Source: Tanypteryx hageni
Taxonomy: Eukaryota > Arthropoda > Insecta > Odonata > Petaluridae
Assembly: GCA_028673005.1 (NCBI GenBank)
Contig: CM054113.1
Span: forward strand, 69,731,850 to 69,795,849
Length of the DNA stretch: 64,000 bases
Direction: 5' to 3'
This document shows positions 19,971-32,400 of the stretch, piece after piece (position 1 is the stretch's first letter; each line of letters starts with the position of its first letter). Under the pieces are notes generated by a model, which saw only the letters and a list, made by a program, of their open reading frames with translations, was not told the DNA's origin and did not search any database. The translations under genes and the position numbers were made by a program.

Positions 19971-22900
19971 TCATTAGATATCTAAGCGTTGTTCTTATTT
20001 ACTGAAGAATATTGGACACAGGAAAATCATGCGAATCATAATAATTATATTAATTCCCTTATTTTATAATTAGTTTATGATTTAAAGTTCATGATGAAAA
20101 AATTACGTTGTGTCTATAAAAGCCCTTTATATTTTAAATATCCTTTTAACTGCGATTATAATACCTTTGATTTGTCAGAATCGCTGCTCGCTTTCCCGCG
20201 GCTCACATGCTATCTTTCATAGAGAAAATGCCTGACATTCAATGAGTATTTTCTGAATACGAGACTTTTTTTACTGTTTTCTAGGTTGTGATGCAACGCA
20301 ATTTCTTAATTTTTAAACTTTAAACATAACTAATTGCTAATTTATATAATCAGTGTGTGCCGTTGCAGCTACATGAGAATAACTATCGCCTCAATATGCA
20401 ATTGATTGGTAGTGAATTTTTTAACCTCAGTGTGTAAGTAATGATAAAGTATGATAATTAACATAATTAATTCGTCGCTACGACTGAAAATCAATCAATG
20501 TAGTTTAGTTTTTCTTTAATCCACTCAACATAAATATCAACGATATGCGAATTTTTAACTCGATTCATTAATACATGAAAGTTGGTCATTAACTATATAG
20601 AGTGTAAAACAATGAGGCAAACAAGGAATAATCTATAAAAGTTGGATATAATTTATTGTAAGCAAGCTACTTAATTTGCTATTTCAATGACGCTTTTTCC
20701 TTTACTGACAGCTTGTACGCAAAAATGTTATAGATAATGGCTAACTATTTTCTTTATAAATTTTTGTGCTTGAAATTGGAAATGATTACGATTACAGACT
20801 TGAAAACTTCATAGAGCTGTAAAAACTAGTCCGAAACACAGTGTATTGTGCTGGAGCGGTTCGAAAAGTTTTATACGAGAATTAATTGGAAGAAATGTAC
20901 ACTCCATCCCTATAAGTAATGATAAAAAAATGACTCTCCCCATCAAAAGGAGTGTACTATTTTGCTCTTCTAGGACTTCCAATCCAGTCCAATCCAGGCA
21001 GTTTCGCCAATACCTTCCCTCAGGTGGAAATGTCGCTAAGCCCTCCATTGTGTCCGTTGAGATTGGCAGTTACTAAAGTGGCATTCAAGCCATCCGATAG
21101 AGCGTTCGGTAGGTTTACAGCTTGGTCATGTGTCAGTTAGCGTGTTGAGTTTTTGAGACTTCCAATTTACTTTACAGCTCAGCACCTGACGCGGAGTGAC
21201 ACTAATTTTCCAATTGCTTTGTTTGCGCGTAAACAGTACTTTTTGCTAATATGGTTAACACGAAGAGTGAATTGCAGGAATAATTTCTAAATTAATTTAC
21301 TAGAAAAAATGATTGATTTTTTCGGTCGCCGTGTCCGTTTGAGACTGATAACTCGTCTTTAAACGATAATTTGAGTTTAGAATAGGTGATCATAGGGAGG
21401 ATTCATATAAAAACTGAGTTGGATAGATACTTAAAGTACGATTGATGTGGTCAATATAACAGTTTGGAAATTCGTCTCAAAAAATAATGTAATCTGCACC
21501 AGATAAATGATCATTATTAATCATTCAAAACTATAAATAAAAATTATCAGACGTCCATTGATCGATCTTTTCCTCTGCCTCGTAATTAGATGCAGGGATC
21601 AAAGTCGATTCATGAAATATTCTCGGTGTGAAATAATATACTTCTTTCTGATGCTTGTCGTTAAAACTTGGGTCTGGCAGTAACCCGTGATAACCGAAAC
21701 TCTATCCTACTCCTTATTGAAATGATGTGTTCTTTCGTGAGATAGCCATCCATCATAGCGCTGGAGTATAAGCAAAAATTCTTTGCCCTTAAGCTTGCGT
21801 CGGCATTATAAAGTCAGTAGACATAATGGAATCCGTGGACCTAATCACCGAGTTATGAAGACAGCTAAATTTTGATGAATTTTTGAATGTGTGCAAAATC
21901 CGACTCAGCTATATCAACCGTTAAAATCTCTTGGTATATTCACGGCACAAGAATCCTTTCCCAAACGCAAACCTAGGCGAAAAATTTGATATGGTGAATT
22001 GTACATTAGTCAGCCTACTAGTATATTATGCATGCCTATACATATATGTGCACGGCAGGTAATGCTATGGTAACTAAGAAAAATGAACCATCTCTGATTC
22101 ATATGTTTAAGCTTCAGTTAAAATTTCTATATTGCTTATTTCTGGCGGAAGTTTCATTTAATTGATTGTAGCGTACTGCTGTTAAAAGAGCTGTTTACGT
22201 AATCAATAAGTCTGAATTAATTAAGGAATCCGGTTGATGTGAACGTGACGATGAGATTGAAGGTTTCATTAAAAATTAAAATAAAATATTACCAAAAATA
22301 AAAAAAACGAAGGAAATGGGAAATTGACGATCACCTCTCCCTATGATCATAGTCTGACAAAAAGCCATCACGTTGACACGTATCACGTGTTCGTACGTAG
22401 GTATGGGTGCGGTGAAATTAATTACGATTTAATATTCTGGCTCAAAGATGGTTCGTGGGAAGAACTCGTCGATGATTGGCTTAGCCGAGGAATATCATTA
22501 ATATGGATACATGCGTATAAGTAGTAAAGGAGTTGACGCGTTATGGTAATGTTGCCTGCTGCTAGTGTTTTAGACAAGTTAAATACACCCTCTGCCACCC
22601 ACCATGTACGGCGGAATGACGGGCGGTAAATATATGCGATGATGATTGATCGGTGGAGAGATTGCAGGGTGTCTGGCAACCATAATCTCGGCAACTTGTA
22701 AACAAACACGCCGTTAGATATTCCATATAAGCAGACCTTTATTTTTAAAACTCGTTCATTCATAGATCCGTTCATTTTTAAAAACCTATTCATCTTTTTT
22801 TCACGTCGCGGTAATTGGTGACCTTTGTGGTTACGATTCATGTTTATTTCCAGTCTCCCAGCCGAGAGTAATTCGCATACATTTTCATCGCATTAAAATT

Positions 22901-23990
22901 TATTATATTATATATATATATATATTTACCTTTACCCGGGATTTGTTTGCGTCCGCCACTCGCTACTTTGAGCGCTTTGATTATTTGTGGAAAAGGATGA
23001 CACGCACTAACGATCCAATGACACGCAATGTGTCATGGAGCGTTGATACTATTCGGAATTGCCAATTCGACGTTCCCGCACGTCGAAGGGAAGGTTTGGA
23101 AAAAATAAATAAAAAACGAGAACCTCTTCCTGACTGTTGACAAGTGACAGATAATTTCCGAAAATTCATTTGCCCCACCCCTTTTACGTCCGCGGGTGTC
23201 TCAAGCGAGAAAAAAATAAACGAGCGTCTAAAATGCGGAGCGGCGTACGTGTGTGGAAGCGATATGCAAATCCGCGGAATACGAATTTTCTCTCGCGGGA
23301 AGGAATCGAACCCAGCGACCTTGCCGCTTTCTCGATGGGAAAAAAATCGCCGTAAATCATTCCCGCATCGAAAATGCTCCGGGCCTTCGGATTATAAAAA
23401 GGGAGGAAAGGCGGTGGTACCTCTTCTCCTCCGATGTGTATTCCTTTTCTCTCTCTCTCTTTCTCTCGTATGCCGGACAGGTTTTTAGGGAGGAAGAGGT
23501 TGAGTGTAGGAGGGGAGGAGAAAAAGGGGGAGGGGGATAATAATCGCCATGATGGGCGTGGCGGTCGTGCCATCTGGTAGCCACTGTTGGTGTGAGTGCG
23601 TGTGTGCGAGCCACGTGGGTGTCGGAGGCCCATTCCATAAATTGCCGCGACGTCGGTGGCGCACTCTCTTTTACTCGGCTCGAGCACTTTCCCTTTCACC
23701 CTCTTTCTCTTCCGTTCGAGAGAGTGAACTGCCAGGACCGTACTTCTTCCCTTCTCTAAGCTCCAGAGATTGACCATTAATTCTTCCTCTCTCGCCTTTT
23801 TTTTATTCGTTCGCCTATCGAAACTTGGGCTCCGTACCTCACGACGGAGACGGAGGAAATCGATATCTTAATTAGTTTTCTTGGACATAAAGTTTCAAGC
23901 GTGAATCGACGAGTTTCGCCTACGTCTTGCATAATATAACTGATATAGATTGACGAAATATGTCTCCCCAATAGTAATAAAAAAGGTTAA
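19971..23990. other. Mixed DNA without supported genes
   Basis: Positions 20000-22900 are AT-rich with scattered frames under 140 codons and no recognisable domain. Positions 22950-23800 are GC- and CpG-richer with CT-rich patches (23440-23530, 23690-23770). The 197-codon minus-strand frame at 23184-23777 is arginine/proline/serine-rich, overlaps five other frames, and is treated as composition-driven. A short (TA)n tract lies at about 22908-22925. Confidence 0.4.
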
Positions 23991-23995
23991 GAAAA

Positions 23996-24100
23996 CCAGG
24001 TGCGTATTTCGGCTGCTAAGGAGCCATCGTCAGTGGTGATACACCGATGGCAGATTCTAAAAAAGATCAATTTGGTTTTAGCCACAAGGGGGACTCGATA
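23996..24100 (-). repeat. Hammerhead-like hairpin motif, well-preserved core
   Basis: Minus strand: CTGACGA (plus 24027-24033), one T, a GGCT...AGCC stem, then GAAA (plus 24007-24010), followed by TACGCACC. A flanking CCA (plus 24034-24036) can pair with TGG (plus 23996-23998) as stem I. The CUGANGA and GAAA core letters of a hammerhead are intact. The expected U before the cleavage position appears to be C, and one extra base sits between CTGACGA and the stem. The plus-strand AGCCACAAGGGGGACTCGAT at 24080-24099 is the module also found at 744, 12341 and 55655. Confidence 0.55.
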
Positions 24101-24104
24101 CTTA

Positions 24105-24300
24105 CACCACTCGGTGGCGGCGGGGTAACGTTTCGCCTGCCAATCCGAAGGTCGCGGGTTCGAAACCCGCCTAGGTGGGTTTTTCTCCACCTAGGGCATG
24201 GATGTATGTGTTCGTCTATTGTTATTGTTAATACATTCCACTGTAGAATGGCTACAAAAGCTGTATGTGGAATTATTGAATAAATAAAATAAAATAAAAA
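24105..24300 (+). repeat. tRNA-derived SINE (plus strand)
   Basis: Head: TGGCGGCGGGGTAACG (A-box-like, 24115-24130) and GGTCGCGGGTTCGAAACCC (B box, 24150-24168). A 9-bp hairpin CCTAGGTGG/CCACCTAGG follows (24170-24195), then the body TGTATGTGTTCGTCTATTGT and a tail of repeated AAATA/AAAATA. Same family as the minus-strand copy at 16290-16455. Confidence 0.75.
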
Positions 24301-24349
24301 TATATAAATAGCTCTAAAAGCTATGAAGCTATTGAGTAATAATACAGTC

Positions 24350-24800
24350 CATTTTTTACGTTCTCCATATACGAAGTATAAAGTATTGTTTTCATGAAAA
24401 TAATCGAATTCGAGATTTCAACGGAAATACATGTTTTAAGGTCCCCTGAACACGTTTTGACTATTTTTTTGATGATGTCAGTCTGTCTGTATGTGATAGA
24501 TTTTTGTGGGAGCTCTAACTCAAAAACTATTAATCAGGCCAACGCAAAATTTTATATTTAACATTTTTATAAAAGGCAAAAGAACTGATTAGTTTTTGGT
24601 AAAAATCGGTCTACCGGAAGTTGATATTTATTCTTGTCACTTATCCGTTATTTTGAAATAGTTGTTTTAATATTTAATAAATGGAAAAATATACTGGAAT
24701 AAACGTTGTAGGAACTTTAATTTTCTACTATCTTTGATTGAAACATTTTTCCATATAATGCATTGCTTAAGAGATATCTTATATTTTTAGCTGCCACCAC
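24350..24800 (+). repeat. Dispersed repeat family, copy 1
   Basis: ATATACGAAGTATAAAGTAT, TCGAATTCGAGATTTCAACG and GGAAATACATGTTTT, followed by a CTGTCTGT segment, align with 39728-39990. The later CTCAAAAACTATTAATCAGG resembles leader-like sequence often seen in insect Helitron-type repeats. The class is not certain. Confidence 0.55.
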
Positions 24801-25101
24801 CACGCCACCTACCGAAGACTATTGTTAACAATTGACGCTTAGTTACGTCTTAGTAACGCTCCTTTTTCTTTTCTTAATTGTCAACCGGAAGTAAATATTG
24901 ACAACGATCCCAGAGCTAACAACATGTAATTTGCCATATAAATATGGAGAAAGTCATGTGTTGCCCACATCAGTTTATTTTAGTATGGTAGTTTCATCGG
25001 TGGCAACTTTCTTATCATAGATTTTTTAAAATCAGTTTTCGTTGAATTGCTGCTATGGAGCTGAAATTCGCATGTGGTGTGCTTTAGAATATTTGTCTAA
25101 A

Positions 25102-25150
25102 GCAGCGGTGCCCAAACATTTTTGCGTCGGGAACCCTTAGCTAAATATTC
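25102..25150. mobile_element. hAT-like left terminus
   Basis: CAGCGGTGCCCAAACATTTT followed by TGCGTCGGGAACCC matches the general form of a hAT terminus. The corresponding right end was not found. The complete hAT element at 25523-25845 may lie inside this older one. Confidence 0.45.
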
Positions 25151-25522
25151 TTTAGTCACGAACCTCCCTCTAAAAAAATGCTTCGCAAACGCTTTGTGAT
25201 TTGAGGTATTTTTATTCAAGAAATTTATTAAATATTACTTATTGCTTTACAAAGTTCATTGAAACGGAAACCATTAAATAGTCAATTTCCAATTTTGTTT
25301 TATTTATAAAAATGGCAGTTGTTTATTTACGTTAACTGTAAAGGGGTTTTCATATTTTAATATTGCTCGTTAAATTTCTTTTATGATATATTTTTTCAAA
25401 TATCACTTTTGATATCCTTTTCAATACGAATGTGAAGAGGTCAAAAAATATTCAATTAAATAAGCAAAACTGCAACTGCCGTCAGACTGAATCCTAATCC
25501 TCCCCATCATAAAAGTACAGCT

Positions 25523-25845
25523 CAGGGGCGTGCCACCTACGGCCCGCTGGCCCGAGAGCATTTTATACGGCCCGCGACGCTTTGATTTGGATGCTGTCTG
25601 TGATATTTAATCCAGAAAATTTCATACACTTAAAAAAAATTGTAGTCATAAAACCTTGCCTAGCGAAGATTTGACACTAAAAATGGTTTAGACTTTAATT
25701 TAAAAAATCACGTATAATCTCTTGAGTAAGTTTCCATATAAATTCTCATCCGGCCCGCCGAGGCGTTCGCGACTATAATACGTCCCGCCAAAGCAGTCAC
25801 GTCTACGAATGCGGCCCGCCGCGCAAAAAAAGTTGCACACTCCTG
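25523..25845. mobile_element. hAT miniature element (323 bp)
   Basis: Ends: CAGGGGCGTGCCAC on the left, and on the right (reverse complement) CAGGAGTGTGCAACTTTTTT. GGCCCGC is repeated near both ends and inside. The flanking octamers GTACAGCT (25515-25522) and GTAGAGCT (25846-25853) match at seven of eight positions, as expected for a hAT target duplication. No transposase. Confidence 0.8.
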
Positions 25846-25869
25846 GTAGAGCTTCTCTGGATATTTATG

Positions 25870-27194
25870 TTTTTAAAAATTATTAATTTTATAGTTGAAA
25901 AGTAGCTATAAACATATCCGCAGTACACTACTTTGTTATAATTACTCAGCCGAAGAGGCAGGAGTGTATACCTTTTGCCAATAGTCCGTCGAATAATATT
26001 TAATGCCCTATCATATTCCTCTAAAATAGAGCAAAACAAATTCAAATACTCCGTTACGCATGCCCTATGACGTATCTCTTGGGAACATCTCGTGAACCCC
26101 TGGAAAAACACTAGTGTAAATGCATAACTTCTCGTCATTTACCTACCCAGTGATTTTTCGGGCGGCTATCCCAGTCGCGGAACAAGTTACAGGATTTCTT
26201 CATAGATTTTATTCTTCGAATGAAGGGTTTCGTATCAACTCGGAACATTATCCGCGAGTAATTTAACTGCTGAATAGAAATGTGTGTGATTTGAGACAAT
26301 CTTGAGGAATGCCATTCATGTCGATATTATTTGGTCAATCGCCATTCTTTTCTGTGAAATTTTCAGGAAAATACCTCTCTTCCACGTAATCATAATTTGC
26401 GGCGTTTTTTAAAAATCCGCCAATGTAATCGCTTGCCTTTTAGCAGGATTTTAAAAACCCCTTATTAACCATCTATACGGGTCCGTTACTATGGTAAATT
26501 TTCGTTTTGTTATGCGTTATTTGCACAAAGTGAACGCATGTAGGGGAGGTCGTTACCGTCCTTCCGCATGTTAAAACTCGGGAACCGCTAGACGTATTTT
26601 GATGAAATTTGGTATTTTTTTTACTAAAATTTGTTGACCGATTTCAATTTTGGTTAAAACCGGACGATAATAACGACCACTTGACAAGAAGACCTGCATG
26701 TAGTGCATAGTTCAAAACGTACCTCCGCAGGACTTATTTTGATGAAATGTGGTATTGGGCAGTTTTGCTAAAATTTCTCGATCTCAAAGAACGCATTTGA
26801 AAACTCTGTGTACTCCGACTTTTCCATACTTGTTTACGTCGCTACAACGACAAAAGCGAAGCTTTAAAACGTACACTTTATTTTCGAAAAGGGATAAAGA
26901 TAATATTACAACTGCTTAACTCTTGTGAGGAACGTTTTAATGACTTTTGATTGATTTGGTTTAACGTTTTTAATGCTGCTCCAAATAATAATACAGTGTA
27001 AAATTATAATAACGTAAACCTATTATATTTATTTTTAAAACCCGCCATTAATATCCAATTCGTCAGTTCTTTCCTTATTTGTATTTCCCTCTTATTGTTC
27101 ACGCCAGAGGTCAACTCCCCTTGCTGAGAATGGAAAGACTTCAGAATCCTTGTCCTCCGAATGCGATGGTCCTATCTCTCCGTTACCACATGGG
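25870..27194. other. No gene; short tandem duplication near 26.6 kb
   Basis: Two related segments about 140 bp apart share TATTTTGATGAAATTTGG-like text (26595 and 26735), each followed by ACTAAAATTT/GCTAAAATTT. The GATGAAATTTGGTA phrase is common in Helitron-type and other insect repeats. Nothing codes convincingly. Confidence 0.4.
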
Positions 27195-27209
27195 TAAGTG
27201 TTCATTAAA

Positions 27210-27330
27210 ATGTTGGATATTCTAAGGGAGGGAGGAGGGTATGGGGAGATGAAGAGAAGGGCACAGGATAGAAAAAGGTGGAGGAGGAGCACCTGAACCT
27301 GCAGATATGCAGAACACTATTTATTATTAT
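27210..27330 (+). mobile_element. Short LINE 3' tail with 15-bp target duplication
   Basis: TAAGTGTTCATTAAA at 27195-27209 is repeated exactly at 27331-27345. Between them about 121 bp end with CACCTGAACCTGCAGATATG, CAGAACAC, then (ATT)n, the form of a LINE 3' terminus with a simple-repeat tail. The exact duplication indicates a recent target-primed insertion, severely 5'-truncated. Confidence 0.75.
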
Positions 27331-27345
27331 TAAGTGTTCATTAAA

Positions 27346-29240
27346 TCCTTCATCTTCTCATCTCCATGTTTTCGGTTATTATGGAAAGATTGTGTTTATA
27401 AAAATTAATGCAAAAAATCGAACCTTGTTGTGACTAGTTCTATTTCTAAAAGGTCTGAAAAAAGTATAAGTCTGCCTGTTATATTACCTGCAATTCATCA
27501 GATTGATTGATGTTCTCCTGAAAATGATAAATACTAACATTTATTTATACACATTAAGGCAGAAATAGCTGTTTTGTATTGGGAGCGACATCGGAACTCA
27601 GATGGGCATTTATTTGTGTGGGAGTACACGCTCAAACACTTATGTATACATTTACACATATTTTGTACACATTTAAGTACATATACGCCCGCAGTTCATA
27701 CTCTCTCTTGCATGAAATGTTTATACATAAATTATTATTTGCAGAATATTAAAAAAAAAACAGATTTAAAATAAGGAAAACGAGTAAACTTTATTGTAAA
27801 TGACTGGTTAGTTAAAGCCCCATGCAAACATACAATGAAAAATTTTTCAATGACAACTGCTATCTTTAATCGCTGTGAGTAATATAAATATGCAACAATG
27901 AATGCACCATTCATTCATTCTAGAACGGGAATACACTGTAAAATTAGCTGAAAACGTAAACTCATTTAAGTCTATACAAATGATCCAAATTATAACAATG
28001 TACGCCTTCGCCATCAAATCATTGCAAACGTCGTGAGCAAATAGGGAACGTTTGATGTAAGGGGCTCTTTCCACGTGTCCCGAGAGTTTTAAACCCTGCC
28101 ACCTGTTGCGTCAAAACAGATCCCCTTCCCTCAAATTGATTTTCCTCTCTTCCAGGAGTGAAGGAGCAGTGGGTTCGTTGAACTTCATTGATATCCAACG
28201 TCGTTTTCTATCGTAAGGTAAATTGGCAATTTGTTCAACATTCTATTGTTACTGTTATTTGTACTATTTAAGCATTTGCTACTCTCAATTTGATCCAATC
28301 AAGTGTTTAACTCTTACTTAGCATAAGATTTACTTATCTTGTTTATTACTATATATTGAATTGCTATTAAGTTGGACTCTAAACTCCTAGCTTATACGGA
28401 GTAGCATTGCTCAGCAAGTTCTCAGCGTTACAATATTTGATTTAGTTTTTTTATAATGTTGGAAATTACTCAAAAATACGAGGACGATTTTTCAATTTGC
28501 ATTATATAATTCCTTTCACCGTTAAATGTAAATAATCTCTGTGTATTACACATTACAGCTCTGTATACCATCAGATTTGTAGTTCATATTGGCACAATTC
28601 CGGAAGTTGCTCACTAATTCACATATGCTTTTTCTTGAAAACAATCCTCGAAACATATATTTATGACACATATAATTTCGCTTAATTGCTGTTTAAAATT
28701 GAATGTTTCAGCTGTTTCGTTATCAATGAAATTGAGAAATCCTCCATTTGTAATCATATATTATTTCTGATTGTTTTCATTAATTGAATGATGGTTGTGA
28801 TATGCGTAGTAAATATATTAAAATAAAAATTTGAGAGTTAGATGCTTGAAGGTTTTCTAAACGAGCTATTATTAAGTGATCTATGTTTATCCCGAAAAGG
28901 CGTTTGTATGTTATCGTGAATCGTATCAGCGGCAATAACTTGCTTTGATAGAATCTTACACGGTATGTGACCAAAAGGAAGTTTCTTCACTCGTTTCCCT
29001 CTCGCATTCGACAATAAAGTAACATTTGTTTATAAGAATAAAAATCGATCACTCTTCGCGTTCCCCCCAGCGACTGCCGGCCATCCAACATTATCATCAC
29101 CTCATCGTCCCGATTGGAACGATGACGTCATGGCCGCGAGTTGGAAGCAAAAGGCTCATTAAATCAATCAATCAATCATCCTCTCGATCAAATCCACACC
29201 CACTTTTTCTTTTCGCGAGCGAGAGGGAGAGAAATAGAGG
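27346..29240. other. No gene or element recognised
   Basis: AT-rich sequence with open frames under 76 codons apart from frames running into the (TA)n tract. No tRNA-like or terminal-repeat signal was seen. Confidence 0.4.
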
Positions 29241-29243
29241 ATT

Positions 29244-29245
<2 letters not shown>

Positions 29246-29320
<75 letters not shown>
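29246..29320. repeat. (TA)n microsatellite, about 37 units
   Basis: Uninterrupted TA repeats for 75 bp. The open frames encoding IYIYIY here are translation of the microsatellite. The tract directly adjoins the hammerhead-like motif at 29327-29349. Confidence 0.98.
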
Positions 29321-29322
<2 letters not shown>

Positions 29323-29362
29323 GTAGCTGAAGAAGGAGTAGTTCCGAAAGCTTTACGTTTGT
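29321..29362 (+). repeat. Hammerhead-like hairpin motif
   Basis: CTGAAGA (29327-29333), one extra A, GGA-loop-TTC/C stem, then GAAA (29346-29349) and GCTTTACG. The stem is short (3-4 bp). Core letters are intact, but a convincing stem I is not visible. Immediate 3' neighbour of the (TA)n array. Confidence 0.45.
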
Positions 29363-29499
29363 GATGTTTCTGTGTTTTTGTGTTATTTTACGTGTGTCGC
29401 TTCGACATCCCCGGGGCCTCGCCAACCTGAAGTCGTCTGATTGGTGAGTGCTCACTGGGTTTCCTCATCCCAACACCTTGTTGACATCCATATATTCAT

Positions 29500-32400
29500 T
29501 TTACCTTTCCTTTTCCGTAAGTTGTTATATATATATATATATATTTACTCCATCCCTCCTTCTTCTTCCCCTCTAGTGTTTCTTATTTTCGCCAAACCTT
29601 TCCTCTTTACCCTACCTCACTCCGCACTTCCTCTATATTCCTCTATCTTCCTTTACCCCTTTCTCCCTACCTCTTTTTCCGACCCATTCATCCTTTCCCC
29701 ACCGTCATTTTTTTATTTTTCGAGTGAGAGACCTCCATCGCGAGCACATATGCACGCCCTCTCCTCTCCCCTCTCGACCACTTCACGCTCACACACACAA
29801 CAACCCCTTCTCCCTTCCCCTACCGTCATCGCGTTCTCCCCCCCCCCCTCCCCCCGATTGTCCACGGCGCTCATATAACGGCACGCTCCCCACCTCAGTT
29901 CTCACTCGCTAGCAAGCATCCCGCTCTCTTAATCCCTCACGTCTCTCTCTCTCTCTCTTTCCCTGTTTCTCCCGAGCAGAAACACACGAGGTTCTAGATA
30001 AAGAGGGAGTACAGAATACCACGAGGACTACGGATCTCCTTTTCCTCTTTCACCTCTACAACTCCACCCTGCTTACTTCTCCCTACTTTTTTCTCCCGTC
30101 TCGCAGCACGGAAGTGAGTCCTTTGGTCTCGAAGCAACAAGCGGTTGCGGCCCTCGCCGCGCACGTTGTGCGGCGGCGGCCCGCGGAATACGGCTCCCCT
30201 CCCAGGATCTCTGTCTCTCTCTCCACTCTCTCCTTCCCTCCGTTCCACCTTCAAAGACGCTCTCCCTCCTTACGGCGGCAAAGATCTCCCCTCAAATCCC
30301 CCTCTCACGGCTCCTCTCATTCCGCCATTCTCCTTCTCCTCCTACTCTTTTAACTCCCCTCCACACACACTCACTCACTCACTCCCTCTCTTCCCTCCTA
30401 GCGCCACACTCGGCAGACGCATTCACTTCCCTCCCTCTCTCCGTTTCCCTCGCGCCTTTTTGCCTTCCCCTCTCTCTCTTTCCTCCCCTCTCCCGCCTGC
30501 CCCTCCCTTCCCCCGCTCACTCTCTCACTCTTTCCCCTGCCCACACTCCCGTGAGTTCGTCTACTGAAGACGACAGTCGTGTGCGAGACGTCGCCCGTAT
30601 CGTGCGGCCCTTACGAAGGAGGTTTTGCGCTTCGTCACTCGAGGGGTAAAAGAAAGGGGTGGGTAGCCAGTTTACGGCGTGCGTTACTCGTTTGTTATAC
30701 TTTTTCGCGCGTGTGGATTTTTTTAGCGTCGTGTTACTTAAAAAAAGGACTGTCGCGTGGCGATTCGTTTTTTTTTTCTCTCTCTCTCTCTCGGGGAAGA
30801 GGTTTTCGCGATACGTTTCGTACGGGACCGGACTTTTGTTTTTGTTCATTTCTTCCGCTGTCGAAGCGGCGTTTCGTTAGCTGATGTTGTTGGCTTGTTT
30901 GTCTCTCTGCACGAGAGAGGAAACTGTGTCGTAGTGTGTGATAGGAAGGATTTTCCACCTTGTTTCTCCCTGCGCGCGCTAAAATTTGAACGGAGGCGGA
31001 CCTAGGAGTGAGTTTGAAGAAATTGTGAGTGGTGCTGTGTTGTTATTTTTTCCCTCTTGCTCTTTCAAACATCTCCTCGGTTGCGGCCGGGGCGCGATTC
31101 GTCTCTCCTTTTCCCTCCGCGCGAACGACGCAAAACAGGAGAGCATCGGGGTATCTAGTCGCGAAAGGGCGGGCGATTGGTCAGCTGAGAGCTGCGGACC
31201 GTTCAAGACGCCGGTACTGGCGGAAATTTGTACTCGGGACGGAGCTTGGGTAAAAACAAGAGTGTGAAGTTGGACTGTAAAATAACTCTTCGCCCGACTG
31301 TTTGGTTGGTTGTTTCTTTTTGTTTGTGATCCCGCGTGAAATAACGGCGTAGCTTTTTTTGCGATCTTCATCATCCGTGGCGAGAGGCGCCTTATTCGAA
31401 TAACCCTCGCATCGAAACGCGCCGCCGCCGCGCGACTCTGGTCGGCCTACCCGCGTCCCTCCCGCCAACAGCACCGCGGCGACGCCTCGTATCCGTCTCC
31501 CGTAGGCGCACGCGTGCAAACATGCGATCTCGTTACAAGGAGGCACGGAGAGAGGAGAGGCGAGGAGCGCGGTCGCTCTGTGACTCGAGTTAAAAACCCG
31601 CTCTCACTCGGTGAGCGTAAAGGCGGTGAGTCGCCGTCGTCGTCCAAGAAGGAGGTTGATTCCCTGTGCAAGAAAAAAAACACCAACAAAACAAATAAAT
31701 GAACTAGGGGAGAAGAGAAAAGATAGAGAACTCGGTTCGTCGAGGCGAGTCCATCGCTTTGCTCATTTCCTTTATGCACATTGTACCACCGGTAGAAATA
31801 AAAATAAACGCACATCCAAGCCCGGTTTCCCTCATCACGTTCGCGTGTGCTCTCAGTGTGGGTGTGTGTGTGTGTTGAACGCGTGTGTTATTTCCCCCGC
31901 CCATCCCTCCCGCGACCAGAAAGACCACGAGGAATAATATTGGCGCTGTTTTTCGCATCGCCGAGGAGAGGAAGAGAGGAAAAATAATAAAAAACGGTCT
32001 TTTCGTCCGGCGTGAACTCCTTCCCACACCTTCTTCTTAAAAAATCTCTCCCCCAAACCCTTCTACACCGTCTACATCCACCCACCTATCCCCCGCCCGC
32101 CTTTCTCCTCATCCTCCAAAAGTCCTTTTGGCTTGGGAGCCGACCGTGGGGCGCTCACGTCGAACGTGACACGGTAAACTCTGTTTTAGCGGCGAAGAAG
32201 AGGAGGGGATGAGGTTAAAAGGGGAGGGAAGAAAAGACTCTATGTCGCCGCCCTCTGTCGCTTAGCTTTTTTTAAACTCTTTTTTACATTGTCTCCCTCG
32301 CGTTTTTAAGCGAGGACGTCGAAATAGAAGGTGGAAAGGGCAACAAGCGGGTCGGATAAAGAGGCGAAAAGAGTTGTCCTTCCCCGATCGGGTCTTCCAG

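Noticed and set aside
23184..23777. 197-codon minus-strand frame
   Set aside because: Arginine/proline/serine-rich, overlaps frames on the other strand, no domain recognised.
29026..29455. Open frames with poly-(IY) stretches, also at 37 kb, 49 kb and 61-63 kb
   Set aside because: Translation of (TA)n microsatellites.
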